Source: JAAYBQ01 sp035403465 (GTDB lineage: Bacteria > Spirochaetota > UBA4802 > UBA5550). From it: a DNA stretch of 64,000 bases. Each line of letters opens with the position of its first letter. The first letter of the stretch is position 1. The notes under the pieces are model-generated. The model did no database searches and was not told the origin of the DNA. It saw nothing but the letters and a program-made list of their open reading frames with translations. The stretch spans positions 52,997 through 116,996 of the forward strand of contig DAONFG010000004.1 in NCBI GenBank assembly GCA_035403465.1, read 5' to 3'. Positions 35,730-43,635 of this stretch are shown here, piece after piece. The translations under genes were made by a program, and so were the position numbers.

Positions 35730-37921
35730 TTCTTTATCTCCAGTAGGTTTATTTTTCTTATACCGGTTGAGTTAAGTATAACGCTTATTGAACTCAGGAT
35801 CATGCAGATTTCGGCAACTGCAGGGTGCATAAGCCCCATGATTGCAGCAGGTATGGCCACAAGGTTGTAGACCGATGCACGGAAGAGGTTCTGCCTGATC
35901 TTGCTGAACGTGACCCTTGATATGCTTATGGCCGCAGGGACTGCTGTAAGCCGGCCTGCGGTAATGATAATGTCTGCGCTCTCTATTGAAATATCTGTAC
36001 CTGTGCCGAGAGCGATCCCGAGATCTGCCGCCTTGAGGGCTGCCGCATCATTGATCCCGTCGCCCACCATGCAGACGTGGTCTCCCTGCTTCTGTATATC
36101 CTGTACCCTGAACAGTTTCTCTTCGGGCTTGACCCTGCTGATTACATGTTCAATACCCGTGGCCGCGGCAACTGCACGTGCAGTCTCCTCTGAGTCACCG
36201 GTGAGCATTACAGGCCGTACGCCCAGCGCTTTCAGTTTTGCCACAGCCTCTGCGGAATCGGGCTTTACAGGGTCAGCAACCGAGATGAATCCTGACGGCC
36301 TGTCGTCTATCCTGAACTCCATCACTGTCTCGCCGCGGGACATCATAGATGAGTAGGAGGCATTATCAAGCGGCCTGCCTATAAAGTATCTACTACTGCC
36401 GCAGGTTCCTGTTATGCCCGAGCCGGGAATTTCCTTTACGTCTGTCACATTGTCGTGCGGCTTGATGTCCAGGAGGGCACAGTAATCCTTAACAGAGTTT
36501 GACAGCGGGTGAATAGAGCTGTTTTCCAGTGCCAGCAGTACAGGGAGGTGCCCGGGTTCGATTGAATTTGAAACAACTGCCGGTTTACCTTCGGTGATAG
36601 TACCGGTTTTGTCCAGGAATACCGTGGTAATCGAGCCGGCTGTCTGTATGGCCTCGCCGTTTTTTATGAGCAGGCCGTTTCGCGCTGCAAGCCCGCTGCC
36701 GGCTATGAGCGCCATTGGTGTGGCAAGCCCAAGGGCACAGGGGCAGGCTATGACCAGTACTGCAATGAAGATAAAGGCTGCGGTTGATCCTGCACCGCCG
36801 TCCGTATTTACCCATGGGATGTATCCCGATGCAAACTGGAGGAAAGGACTGAACCTCTCGTAGTTGATAAACCACGCTAAGCCTGAAAGTGCAGCCAGGA
36901 TAAAAATTGCAGGAACAAACATCCCGGTGATCCTGTCTGCCATTGCCTGGATCGGAACCTTCGATGATTGAGCATCCTCGACCAGCCGTATCATGCACGC
37001 CAGGAACGTGTCTTCACCGGTGCGTAAAACCTCGGCCTTGACAGAACCGCTCTCGACCACGGTACCGCCTGTGAGTTCATCGCCCTCTTTGCGGAAAACG
37101 CGTCCGGGTTCACCTGTAATCATCGATTCATCAACAGTGCAGTTCCCCTCGACTATCCTTGCGTCAAGCGGAACCCGTTCGCCTGAACGGACAGCGACAA
37201 GTTCGCCTGCGGCGATGCTTTCAACAGCGACACTAACTATGCTTCCATCCCGCACTATGAATGCATCGCGCGGCTTCATCGCAAGAAGTGCCCGCACTTC
37301 ACTCGACGCGCTGTACTTGAGCCGCGATTCAATGTACCTGCCCGTAAGGTGCAGCGACACGAGCATGACGGATATGGAACCGAAGGAACTTATGTTGACA
37401 CCGGATATATGCAGGAATGACGTAAGCATGGCAAAGAACGCGCTCATGAGAACGAGCGAATCCATGTTGGCATGAAAATGTGCGGCGGCAATGGCAGCAC
37501 CCCTGATAACGCCGCGTCCGGGACGAAGGAGCACAAGGAGTGCTGCTGCGGCTTCAAGAGCCGGGAACCACGGCAGGTGCATGCCGGACATGTGAAGTAC
37601 CATGAGAACTGTAAGTGGAAGCATCACTGCGAGTGATTCGACCATCATCCACCGCGATCTTTTAAAGTCCTTCATTACCTTTTCTTCGTCCGGAACTTCC
37701 CGAAGTCCCCTGTAGCCGGTACTGTTTATCGTCGCAATAATATCATCGATCGTTACGCCGGGTTCTGTAATGACATAGCCCTTTTCCGTGCCGAGATTTA
37801 TCGAAACAAACTTCACGCCCTGCATTTTGCGGAGTGAGCGGTCAACAATGCGAACGCATGAAGCGCAGGTCATACCCTCAATACCGAAGGTGAAACGGTT
37901 TTCATTGTTATCTGTCTTCAT
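35726..37921 (-). CDS. copA: Copper-exporting P-type ATPase
   Basis: P1B-type ATPase that exports Cu(I) across the inner membrane. One N-terminal metal domain has Cys19-x2-Cys22 (GMTCASC). The ion-pathway CPC (VIACPCALGLATP) lies near residue 392, the phosphorylation site DKTGT near 434, a HP motif in SIHPLS and the hinge GDGIND near 630. The 731-residue length is normal. AGGGAGAAAC precedes the ATG. The isochorismatase-fold gene ends 8 bases upstream and copZ overlaps the 3' end, giving a three-gene unit; no CueR or CsoR gene is nearby. Confidence 0.96.
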   Translation of the reverse strand: MKTDNNENRFTFGIEGMTCASCVRIVDRSLRKMQGVKFVSINLGTEKGYVITEPGVTIDDIIATINSTGYRGLREVPDEEKVMKDFKRSRWMMVESLAVMLPLTVLMVLHMSGMHLPWFPALEAAAALLVLLRPGRGVIRGAAIAAAHFHANMDSLVLMSAFFAMLTSFLHISGVNISSFGSISVMLVSLHLTGRYIESRLKYSASSEVRALLAMKPRDAFIVRDGSIVSVAVESIAAGELVAVRSGERVPLDARIVEGNCTVDESMITGEPGRVFRKEGDELTGGTVVESGSVKAEVLRTGEDTFLACMIRLVEDAQSSKVPIQAMADRITGMFVPAIFILAALSGLAWFINYERFSPFLQFASGYIPWVNTDGGAGSTAAFIFIAVLVIACPCALGLATPMALIAGSGLAARNGLLIKNGEAIQTAGSITTVFLDKTGTITEGKPAVVSNSIEPGHLPVLLALENSSIHPLSNSVKDYCALLDIKPHDNVTDVKEIPGSGITGTCGSSRYFIGRPLDNASYSSMMSRGETVMEFRIDDRPSGFISVADPVKPDSAEAVAKLKALGVRPVMLTGDSEETARAVAAATGIEHVISRVKPEEKLFRVQDIQKQGDHVCMVGDGINDAAALKAADLGIALGTGTDISIESADIIITAGRLTAVPAAISISRVTFSKIRQNLFRASVYNLVAIPAAIMGLMHPAVAEICMILSSISVILNSTGIRKINLLEIKK

Positions 37922-37929
37922 GTTTCTCC

Positions 37930-38493
37930 CTATTGCCCGTCCGTATTTAAATTTTCTATTACAGCATTGCAGTCAAGTACCCTTGAAAATGTACCATTCA
38001 GGGATGCCAGGAAGGCGTTCTGAACATCCGCTGCAGAAATATTTTTATCATCAATTTTCAGGGCCATTGTTGCGCAGCAGTCACCGGCAACAATGCATTG
38101 GTACCCCAGGTCAAAGGCTGCCCGAACCGTGGTGTCGACGCACATGTGGGTCATCATTCCTGCGATAACAAGTGTTGAAATTTTATTCGCTTTCAGGTAC
38201 TCATCCAGTCCCGTGGAACGGAAGCTATTGGGGAAGATTTTTTTAAAAACTTTTTCAGTATCAATGGGCTGGACATTCTCATGAAATTCTGCCCCGGGTG
38301 TTCCTGGTACAAGAAATACCGATCCCGGCTTAACTGACTGGTGCTGAATATGGATCACTGGCATAGATCCTTTCCTGAAATAATCCAGCAGTTTTCTTAT
38401 CCTGAGGCTTGCCTCAACACTCCCCTGCAGCTCCATGGTGCCGCCTGGAAAGTAATCATGTTGGACATCAATTATCAGCAGTGCCTTTGTCAT
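37930..38493 (-). CDS. Isochorismatase-family cysteine hydrolase
   Basis: A 187-residue cytoplasmic hydrolase with the family triad Asp9 (LLIIDVQHDY), Lys85 (FKKIFPNSF) and Cys118 (MMTHMCVDTT, after a cis-peptide). Related enzymes include nicotinamidase and other amidohydrolases; the lack of the nicotinamidase metal-site pattern DxHxxxH makes that activity unlikely, and the substrate is unknown. It is 8 bases upstream of copA on the same strand, so it heads the transcript; a link to copper is not known. AGGGGATCTAT precedes the ATG. Confidence 0.88.
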   Translation of the reverse strand: MTKALLIIDVQHDYFPGGTMELQGSVEASLRIRKLLDYFRKGSMPVIHIQHQSVKPGSVFLVPGTPGAEFHENVQPIDTEKVFKKIFPNSFRSTGLDEYLKANKISTLVIAGMMTHMCVDTTVRAAFDLGYQCIVAGDCCATMALKIDDKNISAADVQNAFLASLNGTFSRVLDCNAVIENLNTDGQ

Positions 38494-38653
38494 ATAGATC
38501 CCCTGTTTATTGAATTAAATTACAATATCTTTAATTCAATAACTAATTTGAAATACAAAAAGGGCTGTGTTACATTATGTACAGTAAAATATTTGAAAAT
38601 TAAAGTAAATTCTTAAATATTATTCCTGCTGAACAAAAAAGTCTGGATCATTT

Positions 38654-38682
38654 TTGGCACCCGGGATAATTGCATATATATT
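38654..38682 (+). promoter_or_regulatory. Promoter of the 27-residue membrane peptide gene
   Basis: TTGGCA at 38654-38659 and TATATT at 38677-38682, spacer exactly 17 bases. Transcription would begin near 38689, just before the ribosome site of the small gene. Confidence 0.6.
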
Positions 38683-38704
38683 ATAGATAAGTGAGGAAAA
38701 AGCG

Positions 38705-38788
38705 ATGTACGGTGTGCCGATGCTTGTAATAGTCCTTTTTTTCTGCCTGTTCGCGGTCTACCTTGCGTTCAGGAAAAAGAAGCAGTAG
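38705..38788 (+). CDS. Small membrane peptide of 27 residues
   Basis: A very short gene: the peptide starts MYGVPM, continues with one hydrophobic stretch (LVIVLFFCLFAVYLAF), and ends RKKKQ. That is a single membrane helix with a positively charged, presumably cytoplasmic, C-terminus. Support comes from a good promoter (38654-38682), a GAGG at 38693-38696 8 bases before the ATG, and a 6-bp hairpin CCGGGG/CCCCGG at 38796-38813 after the stop. It resembles the small subunits that stabilise larger membrane complexes, but no partner gene is adjacent. The predicted peptide is not a recognised family. Confidence 0.6.
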   Translation: MYGVPMLVIVLFFCLFAVYLAFRKKKQ

Positions 38789-38802
38789 ACTGCGGCCGGG
38801 GA

Positions 38803-40620
38803 TTATTCCCCGGACCTGCGGCCAAGTCTCTTGCGGTCCAGCTCTTTGAGTATTTTTTTACGCATTCTTATGGACTGCGGTGTGATCTCAAGGAGTTCAT
38901 CATCCGCGATATATTCAAGCGCCTGTTCAAGGCTGAAGAGCCTGGGTGGAGTAAGTTTCACCAGGTCGTCCGAGCCTGCGGCACGCATGTTGGTCAGCTG
39001 TTTCTTTTTACATATATTGACTATGAGGTCACCTTCACGGTTGTTCTCACCTATAATCATTCCCTCGTAAACGTGGATTCCCGGGCCTAAGAAAAGTTCA
39101 CCGCGCTCCTGCAGGTTGTTTATCGCAAAAGATACAGAAGAGCCCTCCTCCATGGCAACAAGAACACCCTTGCCGCGGCCGGGAATGGTCCCCTTGTACG
39201 GGCCGTATTCATAGAATGTCTGGTTAAGGATGCCTGTACCGCGGGTCTCGGTGAGGAACTCATTCCTGAAACCTATGAGCCCGCGTGAAGGTACCTTGAA
39301 TTCAAGCCGTGTGTAACCGTCAGAACCCTGTTTCATGTCGGTCATCTCGCCCTTGCGCACACCCAGCTTTTCTATAACAACACCCACGAACTCATCTGCA
39401 ACGTCGATCATTGCAAGTTCGATGGGCTCGCACTTTTTGCCGTCAATTTCCTTGTAGATTACCTCGGGTTTCGATACCTGGAACTCGTATCCTTCGCGCC
39501 GCATATTCTCTATAAGAATAGACATCTGCAGTTCGCCGCGCCCTTTAACAATGAATTCTTCTCCAGTGGCTACACGCTCAACATTGATGCTTACGTTGGA
39601 CTGGACCTCGCGCTGCAGCCTCTCCCAGAGGTGGCGTGAAGTGACGTACTTGCCCTCGTTGCCCATGAATGGCGAATCGTTCTGCATGAATGTTATTGCA
39701 AGGGTCGGCTCGTCAATATCTATTGCCGGCAGAGCCTGGGGAATCTCCCTGTCTGCAACAGTCTCGCCAATGTCGATCCCTTCAATCCCCGCGAGTGAAA
39801 CAATGTCACCGGCATAGGCCTTTTTTATTTCAACGCGCTTCATTCCTTCATAGGAGAAAATTTTCGATACCCTGGATGTTACATGTTCACCCGAACGTTT
39901 GATGAGAGTAACAGTGTCGTTCGTGGTAACCTGCCCGTTGTGGATGCGGCCTGTACCAACCCGGCCGATGTAGTTGTCATAATCTATGGCAGACACAAGG
40001 AACTGCAGCGGCAGGTCCACCTGCCCGTCAGGTTCCTTGACGCTTTTAATAATGGTGTCAAAAAGCGGTTTCAGGTCAACGCCTTCATCCTCGACTTCGT
40101 ATTTTGCAATGCCCTGCTTGGCCGATGCATATATAATGGGAAAGTCCAGCTGTTCATTTGAGGCGTTCAGCTCTACAAAGAGGTCAAAGATCAGGTCAAG
40201 CACTTCGTGCGGCCTGCTGTTGGGCCTGTCGATCTTGTTTATGACAACTATGGGGCGCAGCCCGATCTCCAGGGATTTTTTAAGAACATATTTTGTCTGC
40301 GGCATGGGTCCTTCGAACGCGTCAACAATGAGAAGGACGCTGTCCACCATCTTCATGATGCGCTGTACCTCGCCGCCGAAGTCAGCGTGGCCGGGAGTAT
40401 CGACAATATTTATCTTGTAGTCTTTGAAGTGTATTGACGCGTTCTTGGAGAGGATCGTGATTCCGCGCTCCTTCTCCAGGTCATTTGAATCCATCATCCT
40501 TTCTTCAACATGCTGGTTGCTGCGGAATATTCCGGATTGCTTCAGCATACCGTCAACAAGCGTGGTCTTGCCGTGGTCAACGTGCGCGATGATCGCGATA
40601 TTTCGTATTTTCTTGTTCAT
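38803..40620 (-). CDS. typA: Ribosome-associated translational GTPase TypA/BipA
   Basis: A 605-residue GTPase that binds the ribosome and is needed for stress and low-temperature growth or ribosome assembly. GTP motifs: AHVDHGKTTL at 13-22 (G1), DTPGHADFGGE (G3) and NKIDR (G4). EF-G-like domains and the TypA C-terminal domain (GRGKGVLVAMEEG, LFSLEQALEYIADDELLEITP) follow. AGGAAG precedes the ATG. Monocistronic, converging with the small peptide gene. Confidence 0.97.
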   Translation of the reverse strand: MNKKIRNIAIIAHVDHGKTTLVDGMLKQSGIFRSNQHVEERMMDSNDLEKERGITILSKNASIHFKDYKINIVDTPGHADFGGEVQRIMKMVDSVLLIVDAFEGPMPQTKYVLKKSLEIGLRPIVVINKIDRPNSRPHEVLDLIFDLFVELNASNEQLDFPIIYASAKQGIAKYEVEDEGVDLKPLFDTIIKSVKEPDGQVDLPLQFLVSAIDYDNYIGRVGTGRIHNGQVTTNDTVTLIKRSGEHVTSRVSKIFSYEGMKRVEIKKAYAGDIVSLAGIEGIDIGETVADREIPQALPAIDIDEPTLAITFMQNDSPFMGNEGKYVTSRHLWERLQREVQSNVSINVERVATGEEFIVKGRGELQMSILIENMRREGYEFQVSKPEVIYKEIDGKKCEPIELAMIDVADEFVGVVIEKLGVRKGEMTDMKQGSDGYTRLEFKVPSRGLIGFRNEFLTETRGTGILNQTFYEYGPYKGTIPGRGKGVLVAMEEGSSVSFAINNLQERGELFLGPGIHVYEGMIIGENNREGDLIVNICKKKQLTNMRAAGSDDLVKLTPPRLFSLEQALEYIADDELLEITPQSIRMRKKILKELDRKRLGRRSGE

Positions 40621-41039
40621 TAATGCTTCCTGATTTATATAATTTAACTGAATAAAGATTTCTTTTCAACGCAATAGTAAATATTACCAGGGGCTTAGCG
40701 GGGTAAAACGGTGACTGCACTGCCTCTTCTACTGCCGGGTATCCTTAAAATCGCCATTAATTGTGACAGAATACAGAACCATAAAAAGGGGGTATATGTA
40801 CAAGCATTTTTTTATTAATTTTCGGGCGGCCGGGCGGGCTCTCGGCTTAAACTCCTCACGGGCGGAATAATACCCGGTGCTGAGGAGTCAAAACATAGAC
40901 CCGCCCGCTGCGGGGTAACGCCTCCATCCCTGCCGCGGTGAAACCCGGGTAATCAACGCGTCCTTAATTTTTTATTTACATAATGCATTCAGTATTAAAT
41001 AGTGAAAAACAGAAACTTTGAGAGTAAGGGGTGTGCGCC
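40621..41039. other. Intergenic region between divergent typA and exonuclease III genes
   Basis: About 420 bases. The typA-side half is AT-rich with nothing recognised. A strikingly GC-rich, self-complementary block at 40831-40955 is listed separately. Confidence 0.5.
40831..40907. ncRNA. Possible structured RNA or regulatory stem-loop
   Basis: CGGGCGGG (40831-40838) pairs with CCCGCCCG (40900-40907). Inside, ACTCCTCA (40851-40858) pairs with TGAGGAGT (40881-40888), and a further ACGGG/CCCGGT stem with a bulge caps it. More GC-rich sequence with partial dyads continues to about 40955. It lies in an otherwise AT-rich intergenic region and fits no riboswitch, 6S, SRP or RNase P consensus I know. 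Strand cannot be decided; it could also be a palindromic repeat. Confidence 0.45.
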
Positions 41040-41801
41040 TTGAAAATAGTATCATGGAACGTAAACGGACTGCGGTCCATAATCACAAAGGGATTCTACG
41101 AATTCCTTAAAACAGAAAAGCCCGACATTATCTGCCTCCAGGAGACCCGCGCCGATGAATCCCAGGTGAAACTTGAACTTGAAGGATACCCCCACAGGTT
41201 CTGGGACGCGGCAGAAAAAAAGGGTTATTCAGGCACTGCTGTATTCAGCACGCATGAGCCACTTACGGTGACAAAAGAGCTTGGCAAGCCTGAACATGAC
41301 GGCGAGGGGAGGGTCATCACGCTTGAGTATAAAAAGTTTTACCTGGTGAATGTCTATGTGCCGAACTCAAAGCGCGGGCTTGAACGTCTCGACTACCGCC
41401 ACAAAAGCTGGGACGTTGACTTCCTGGCATACCTGAAAAAGCTCGAAAAGAAGAAACCTGTAATCGTGTGCGGAGACTTTAACGTTGCCCATAAAGAGAT
41501 TGACCTTGCGAACCCGAAGACCAATGTGAAGAACGCCGGGTTCACGCCGCAGGAGCGTGAAGGCTTTGACAACTTCGTGGCAGCAGGACTTGTTGATACT
41601 TTTCGCGAATTCACGAAAGATGGAGGCCACTATACATGGTGGAGCAATATGGCAAACTCAAGGGAGCGCAACATCGGGTGGCGTATCGATTACTTTCTTG
41701 TTTCAAAGAAGATCATGCCTGATGTTAAAAAATCGTACATACTCCCTGCGGTTATGGGGTCAGACCATGCGCCGGTTGTAATCGAAGGGGACCTGGAATG
41801 A
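41040..41801 (+). CDS. xth: Exodeoxyribonuclease III (AP endonuclease)
   Basis: Base-excision repair nuclease that cuts at abasic sites and removes 3' blocking groups. It has the ExoIII family start KIVSWNVNG, metal-binding Glu in QETRADE, CGDFNVAHKEID, the WWSN substrate loop and the catalytic GSDHAPV at the C-terminus. The length is 253. The start is probably TTG at 41040, 8-10 bases after AAGGGG; a GTG at 41031 overlaps that site and would add three residues. Confidence 0.94.
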   Translation: MKIVSWNVNGLRSIITKGFYEFLKTEKPDIICLQETRADESQVKLELEGYPHRFWDAAEKKGYSGTAVFSTHEPLTVTKELGKPEHDGEGRVITLEYKKFYLVNVYVPNSKRGLERLDYRHKSWDVDFLAYLKKLEKKKPVIVCGDFNVAHKEIDLANPKTNVKNAGFTPQEREGFDNFVAAGLVDTFREFTKDGGHYTWWSNMANSRERNIGWRIDYFLVSKKIMPDVKKSYILPAVMGSDHAPVVIEGDLE

Positions 41802-41807
41802 TGCTGT

Positions 41808-42059
41808 CTATTTCATGTAGTGAGATGTGTACCTGTCCAGGACAGCTTTAATCATCACCTGGTAGGGCACGCCTGCCTGCTCTGCCCTGTGTTTAAAAAA
41901 TTCAATGCTTGATTTACTCAGGGCTATTGTGATCTTGACAGTCTCCTCTTTTTTCACCAGAAGTTCAGGCGCGGGTAGAAAGTCTTCTATAAATTCCGAA
42001 ACCTTTATGGCGTCGTTTACATCTCCGGGCGCGCTGCTATAATTCGTTTTTTTCTTCAT
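41808..42059 (-). CDS. brnA: BrnA-type antitoxin
   Basis: An 83-residue DNA-binding antitoxin. The C-terminal VKITIALSKSSIEFFKHRAE and AGVPYQVMIKAVLDRYTSHY are a ribbon-helix-helix (CopG/BrnA) fold; such proteins bind the toxin and repress their own operon. The gene overlaps the end of brnT by 23 bases. GGAGGG lies before its ATG. It probably binds the palindrome in the brnT promoter. First gene of the accessory island, tail to tail with xth. Confidence 0.88.
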   Translation of the reverse strand: MKKKTNYSSAPGDVNDAIKVSEFIEDFLPAPELLVKKEETVKITIALSKSSIEFFKHRAEQAGVPYQVMIKAVLDRYTSHYMK

Positions 42060-42315
42060 ACTTTTTTCTACCCTCCCTCCAGTATCCTGCTCCGAAAATC
42101 CTTATCCTGTTATTACGTAAAGTGAACCTTACAGTAAGAATTTTATCCTCGACCATGCCAAAGCAGAAAAATCTATTTTCATCAGTCCCTGAATGCTTAA
42201 CATCAGCGGTAATTACTCTTTTCCTGTCAAAGAATGCATTCTGCGCTTTATAAAATGAAATCCCGTGTTTTAGTATATTCTCCACGTTTTTGTTTTCATC
42301 CCACTCGAATTCCAT
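42037..42315 (-). CDS. brnT: BrnT-family ribonuclease toxin
   Basis: A 92-residue RelE-fold toxin that cuts mRNA and stops growth. The start FEWDENKNVENILKHGISF and later RFTLRNNRIRIFGAGYWREG are BrnT signatures, including the conserved KHGI. I choose the ATG at 42315 since it gives the normal N-terminus and falls at the predicted transcription start (leaderless mRNA). An ATG at 42330 would add five residues but lies inside the operator palindrome and has no ribosome site. Toxin precedes antitoxin, as usual for brnTA. Confidence 0.9.
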   Translation of the reverse strand: MEFEWDENKNVENILKHGISFYKAQNAFFDRKRVITADVKHSGTDENRFFCFGMVEDKILTVRFTLRNNRIRIFGAGYWREGRKKYEEKNEL

Positions 42316-42321
42316 GACTAC

Positions 42322-42349
42322 AAAATACATATAATTATATGTATGTCAA
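42322..42349 (-). promoter_or_regulatory. brnTA promoter with 20-bp palindromic operator
   Basis: On the minus strand, TTGACA (42349-42344), a 16-base spacer and TATTTT (42327-42322). A perfect 20-bp palindrome (42325-42344; half ATACATATAA) covers the spacer and touches both boxes. Transcription would start about 7 bases on, at the brnT ATG (42315). BrnA is the likely repressor. Confidence 0.65.
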
Positions 42350-42488
42350 TAATTATTTTGTTACATATTGACTTTAACATCAAAAGCGATTTTTAGTAAT
42401 ATGTTACTGTCTTCATGAGGGTCATCTAAACAAAATTTAAATTAACCGGCATAAAGACTTAGGGTAATTATTTAAGGACAATATTTAA

Positions 42489-42516
42489 TTGACAGCTGCT
42501 ATTGAACTGATAAATT
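42489..42516 (+). promoter_or_regulatory. Likely promoter of mntA-hepT
   Basis: TTGACA (42489-42494), a 16-base spacer, TAAATT (42511-42516). The leader to the mntA ATG would be about 40 bases. Confidence 0.5.
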
Positions 42517-42561
42517 CCATTTTAAGATGAATGTAAATCTTGTATTCGGGGACACCCTGGA

Positions 42562-42882
42562 ATGAATAAAAATATGCAGAACAATTTAAACACTGATGTG
42601 TTGAAAGAATATCTTGCATCAAATAAGGATTTTTTGTGCAGTAAATATCACCTGAAAAAAATCGGGTTTTTTGGTTCATTTGCCAGGGGGGAACAGAACC
42701 CTCACAGTGATATAGATATTATTATTGAGTTCGAAAACAACACCTTAAATCTGTATGAAATAAAAATGGAACTGAGGGATTTTCTAAAAAAAGAATTTAA
42801 CAGGGAAGTGGATATAGCGAGAGAAAAATATATTAAAGACCGGATAAAGACCGAAATTTCCAGAGAGGCGATTTTTGTCTGA
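42562..42882 (+). CDS. mntA: MntA-type nucleotidyltransferase antitoxin
   Basis: A 106-residue minimal nucleotidyltransferase with Gly38-Ser39 (GSFARGE) and Asp50-x-Asp52 (SDIDIII). In HepT/MntA systems this enzyme neutralises the toxin by adding AMP groups to a tyrosine of HepT. The catalytic motif is complete, so it should be active. hepT begins inside its last codons (8-base overlap). The ribosome site is weak. Confidence 0.93.
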   Translation: MNKNMQNNLNTDVLKEYLASNKDFLCSKYHLKKIGFFGSFARGEQNPHSDIDIIIEFENNTLNLYEIKMELRDFLKKEFNREVDIAREKYIKDRIKTEISREAIFV

Positions 42883-43228
42883 CAGGAATTTACAGAATAT
42901 TTTTGATATAGCTGAAGCCGCTGAAAAGATACTAACCTATACATCCGGTATCAGTAATGCTGATCAGTTTTTCAGACAGTCACTTGTTTTTGATGCTGTT
43001 ATGATGAACTTTGTTGTTATTGGTGAATCAGTATCAAGATTGTCCGATGATTTTATTAACTTATATCCTGCAATAAACTGGTACAAAATAAAGGGCTTAA
43101 GAAACATTATAGCCCATGATTATTTCGGTATAGACGCCGAAGAAATTTGGCAGATTATTATAAATGACATCCCCGTGCTGATACATGATGTAAAGGGGAT
43201 CATCGATGAGTTCCGGACAAAAAAATGA
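42875..43228 (+). CDS. hepT: HepT-type HEPN ribonuclease toxin
   Basis: A 117-residue helical HEPN ribonuclease. The catalytic Rx4-6H motif with the modified tyrosine is Arg76, His81 and Tyr83 (RNIIAHDY), as in HepT where Tyr of the RX4HXY motif is AMPylated by MntA. The start is TTG at 42875, with GAGAGG 6 bases before it. The stop overlaps the ATG of the following thioesterase gene by 4 bases, so the unit may extend to that gene. Confidence 0.93.
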   Translation: MSDRNLQNIFDIAEAAEKILTYTSGISNADQFFRQSLVFDAVMMNFVVIGESVSRLSDDFINLYPAINWYKIKGLRNIIAHDYFGIDAEEIWQIIINDIPVLIHDVKGIIDEFRTKK

Positions 43229-43626
43229 ACGATCACATCGCAGAATTAAAGCAGAAATTTGAATCCGGCGATCTATTCCCCAAATCCCTGGGCATAGAAC
43301 TTGTTGAACTTGAGCCGGGCCGCGCAGTGGTCGCAATGACCGTAACTGAAAGCATGGCAAACTTTCACGGTACAGCGCACGGCGGCGCGCTCTTTACGCT
43401 GGCAGACACAGCCTTCGCGCTTTCATGCAACTCGCACGGTACGCCTGCTGTTGCGCTCTCTGTAACAATGGACTACATGGCGCCAGCAAGGCCTGGCGAC
43501 AGGCTGGTTGCAGTAGCAGAGGAGGCGCAGCGCACAAAACGCACAGGGAGCTACCACATAACGGTGACGGCGAACGGTGAAACAAAGATCGCGTTTTTCA
43601 GGGGACTGGCGTTTATAAAGGCGTAG
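43225..43626 (+). CDS. PaaI-type acyl-CoA thioesterase (hotdog fold)
   Basis: A 133-residue hotdog thioesterase. NFHGTAHGGALFTLADTAF holds the HGG-containing catalytic helix, followed by MDYMAPARPGDRL. PaaI-like enzymes hydrolyse phenylacetyl- or other aromatic and medium-chain acyl-CoAs; the substrate is not evident, and no phenylacetate genes are near. Its ATG overlaps the hepT stop (ATGA), which makes it translationally coupled to a toxin-antitoxin pair although it seems unrelated. Composition is more GC-rich than in the neighbouring island genes. Confidence 0.9.
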   Translation: MNDHIAELKQKFESGDLFPKSLGIELVELEPGRAVVAMTVTESMANFHGTAHGGALFTLADTAFALSCNSHGTPAVALSVTMDYMAPARPGDRLVAVAEEAQRTKRTGSYHITVTANGETKIAFFRGLAFIKA

Positions 43627-43635
43627 CAGGAATAT

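Noticed and set aside
40831..40955. Known riboswitch or housekeeping RNA (6S, SRP, RNase P, TPP, cobalamin, ZTP)
   Set aside because: None of the conserved core sequences of these classes is visible; left as an unassigned structured block.
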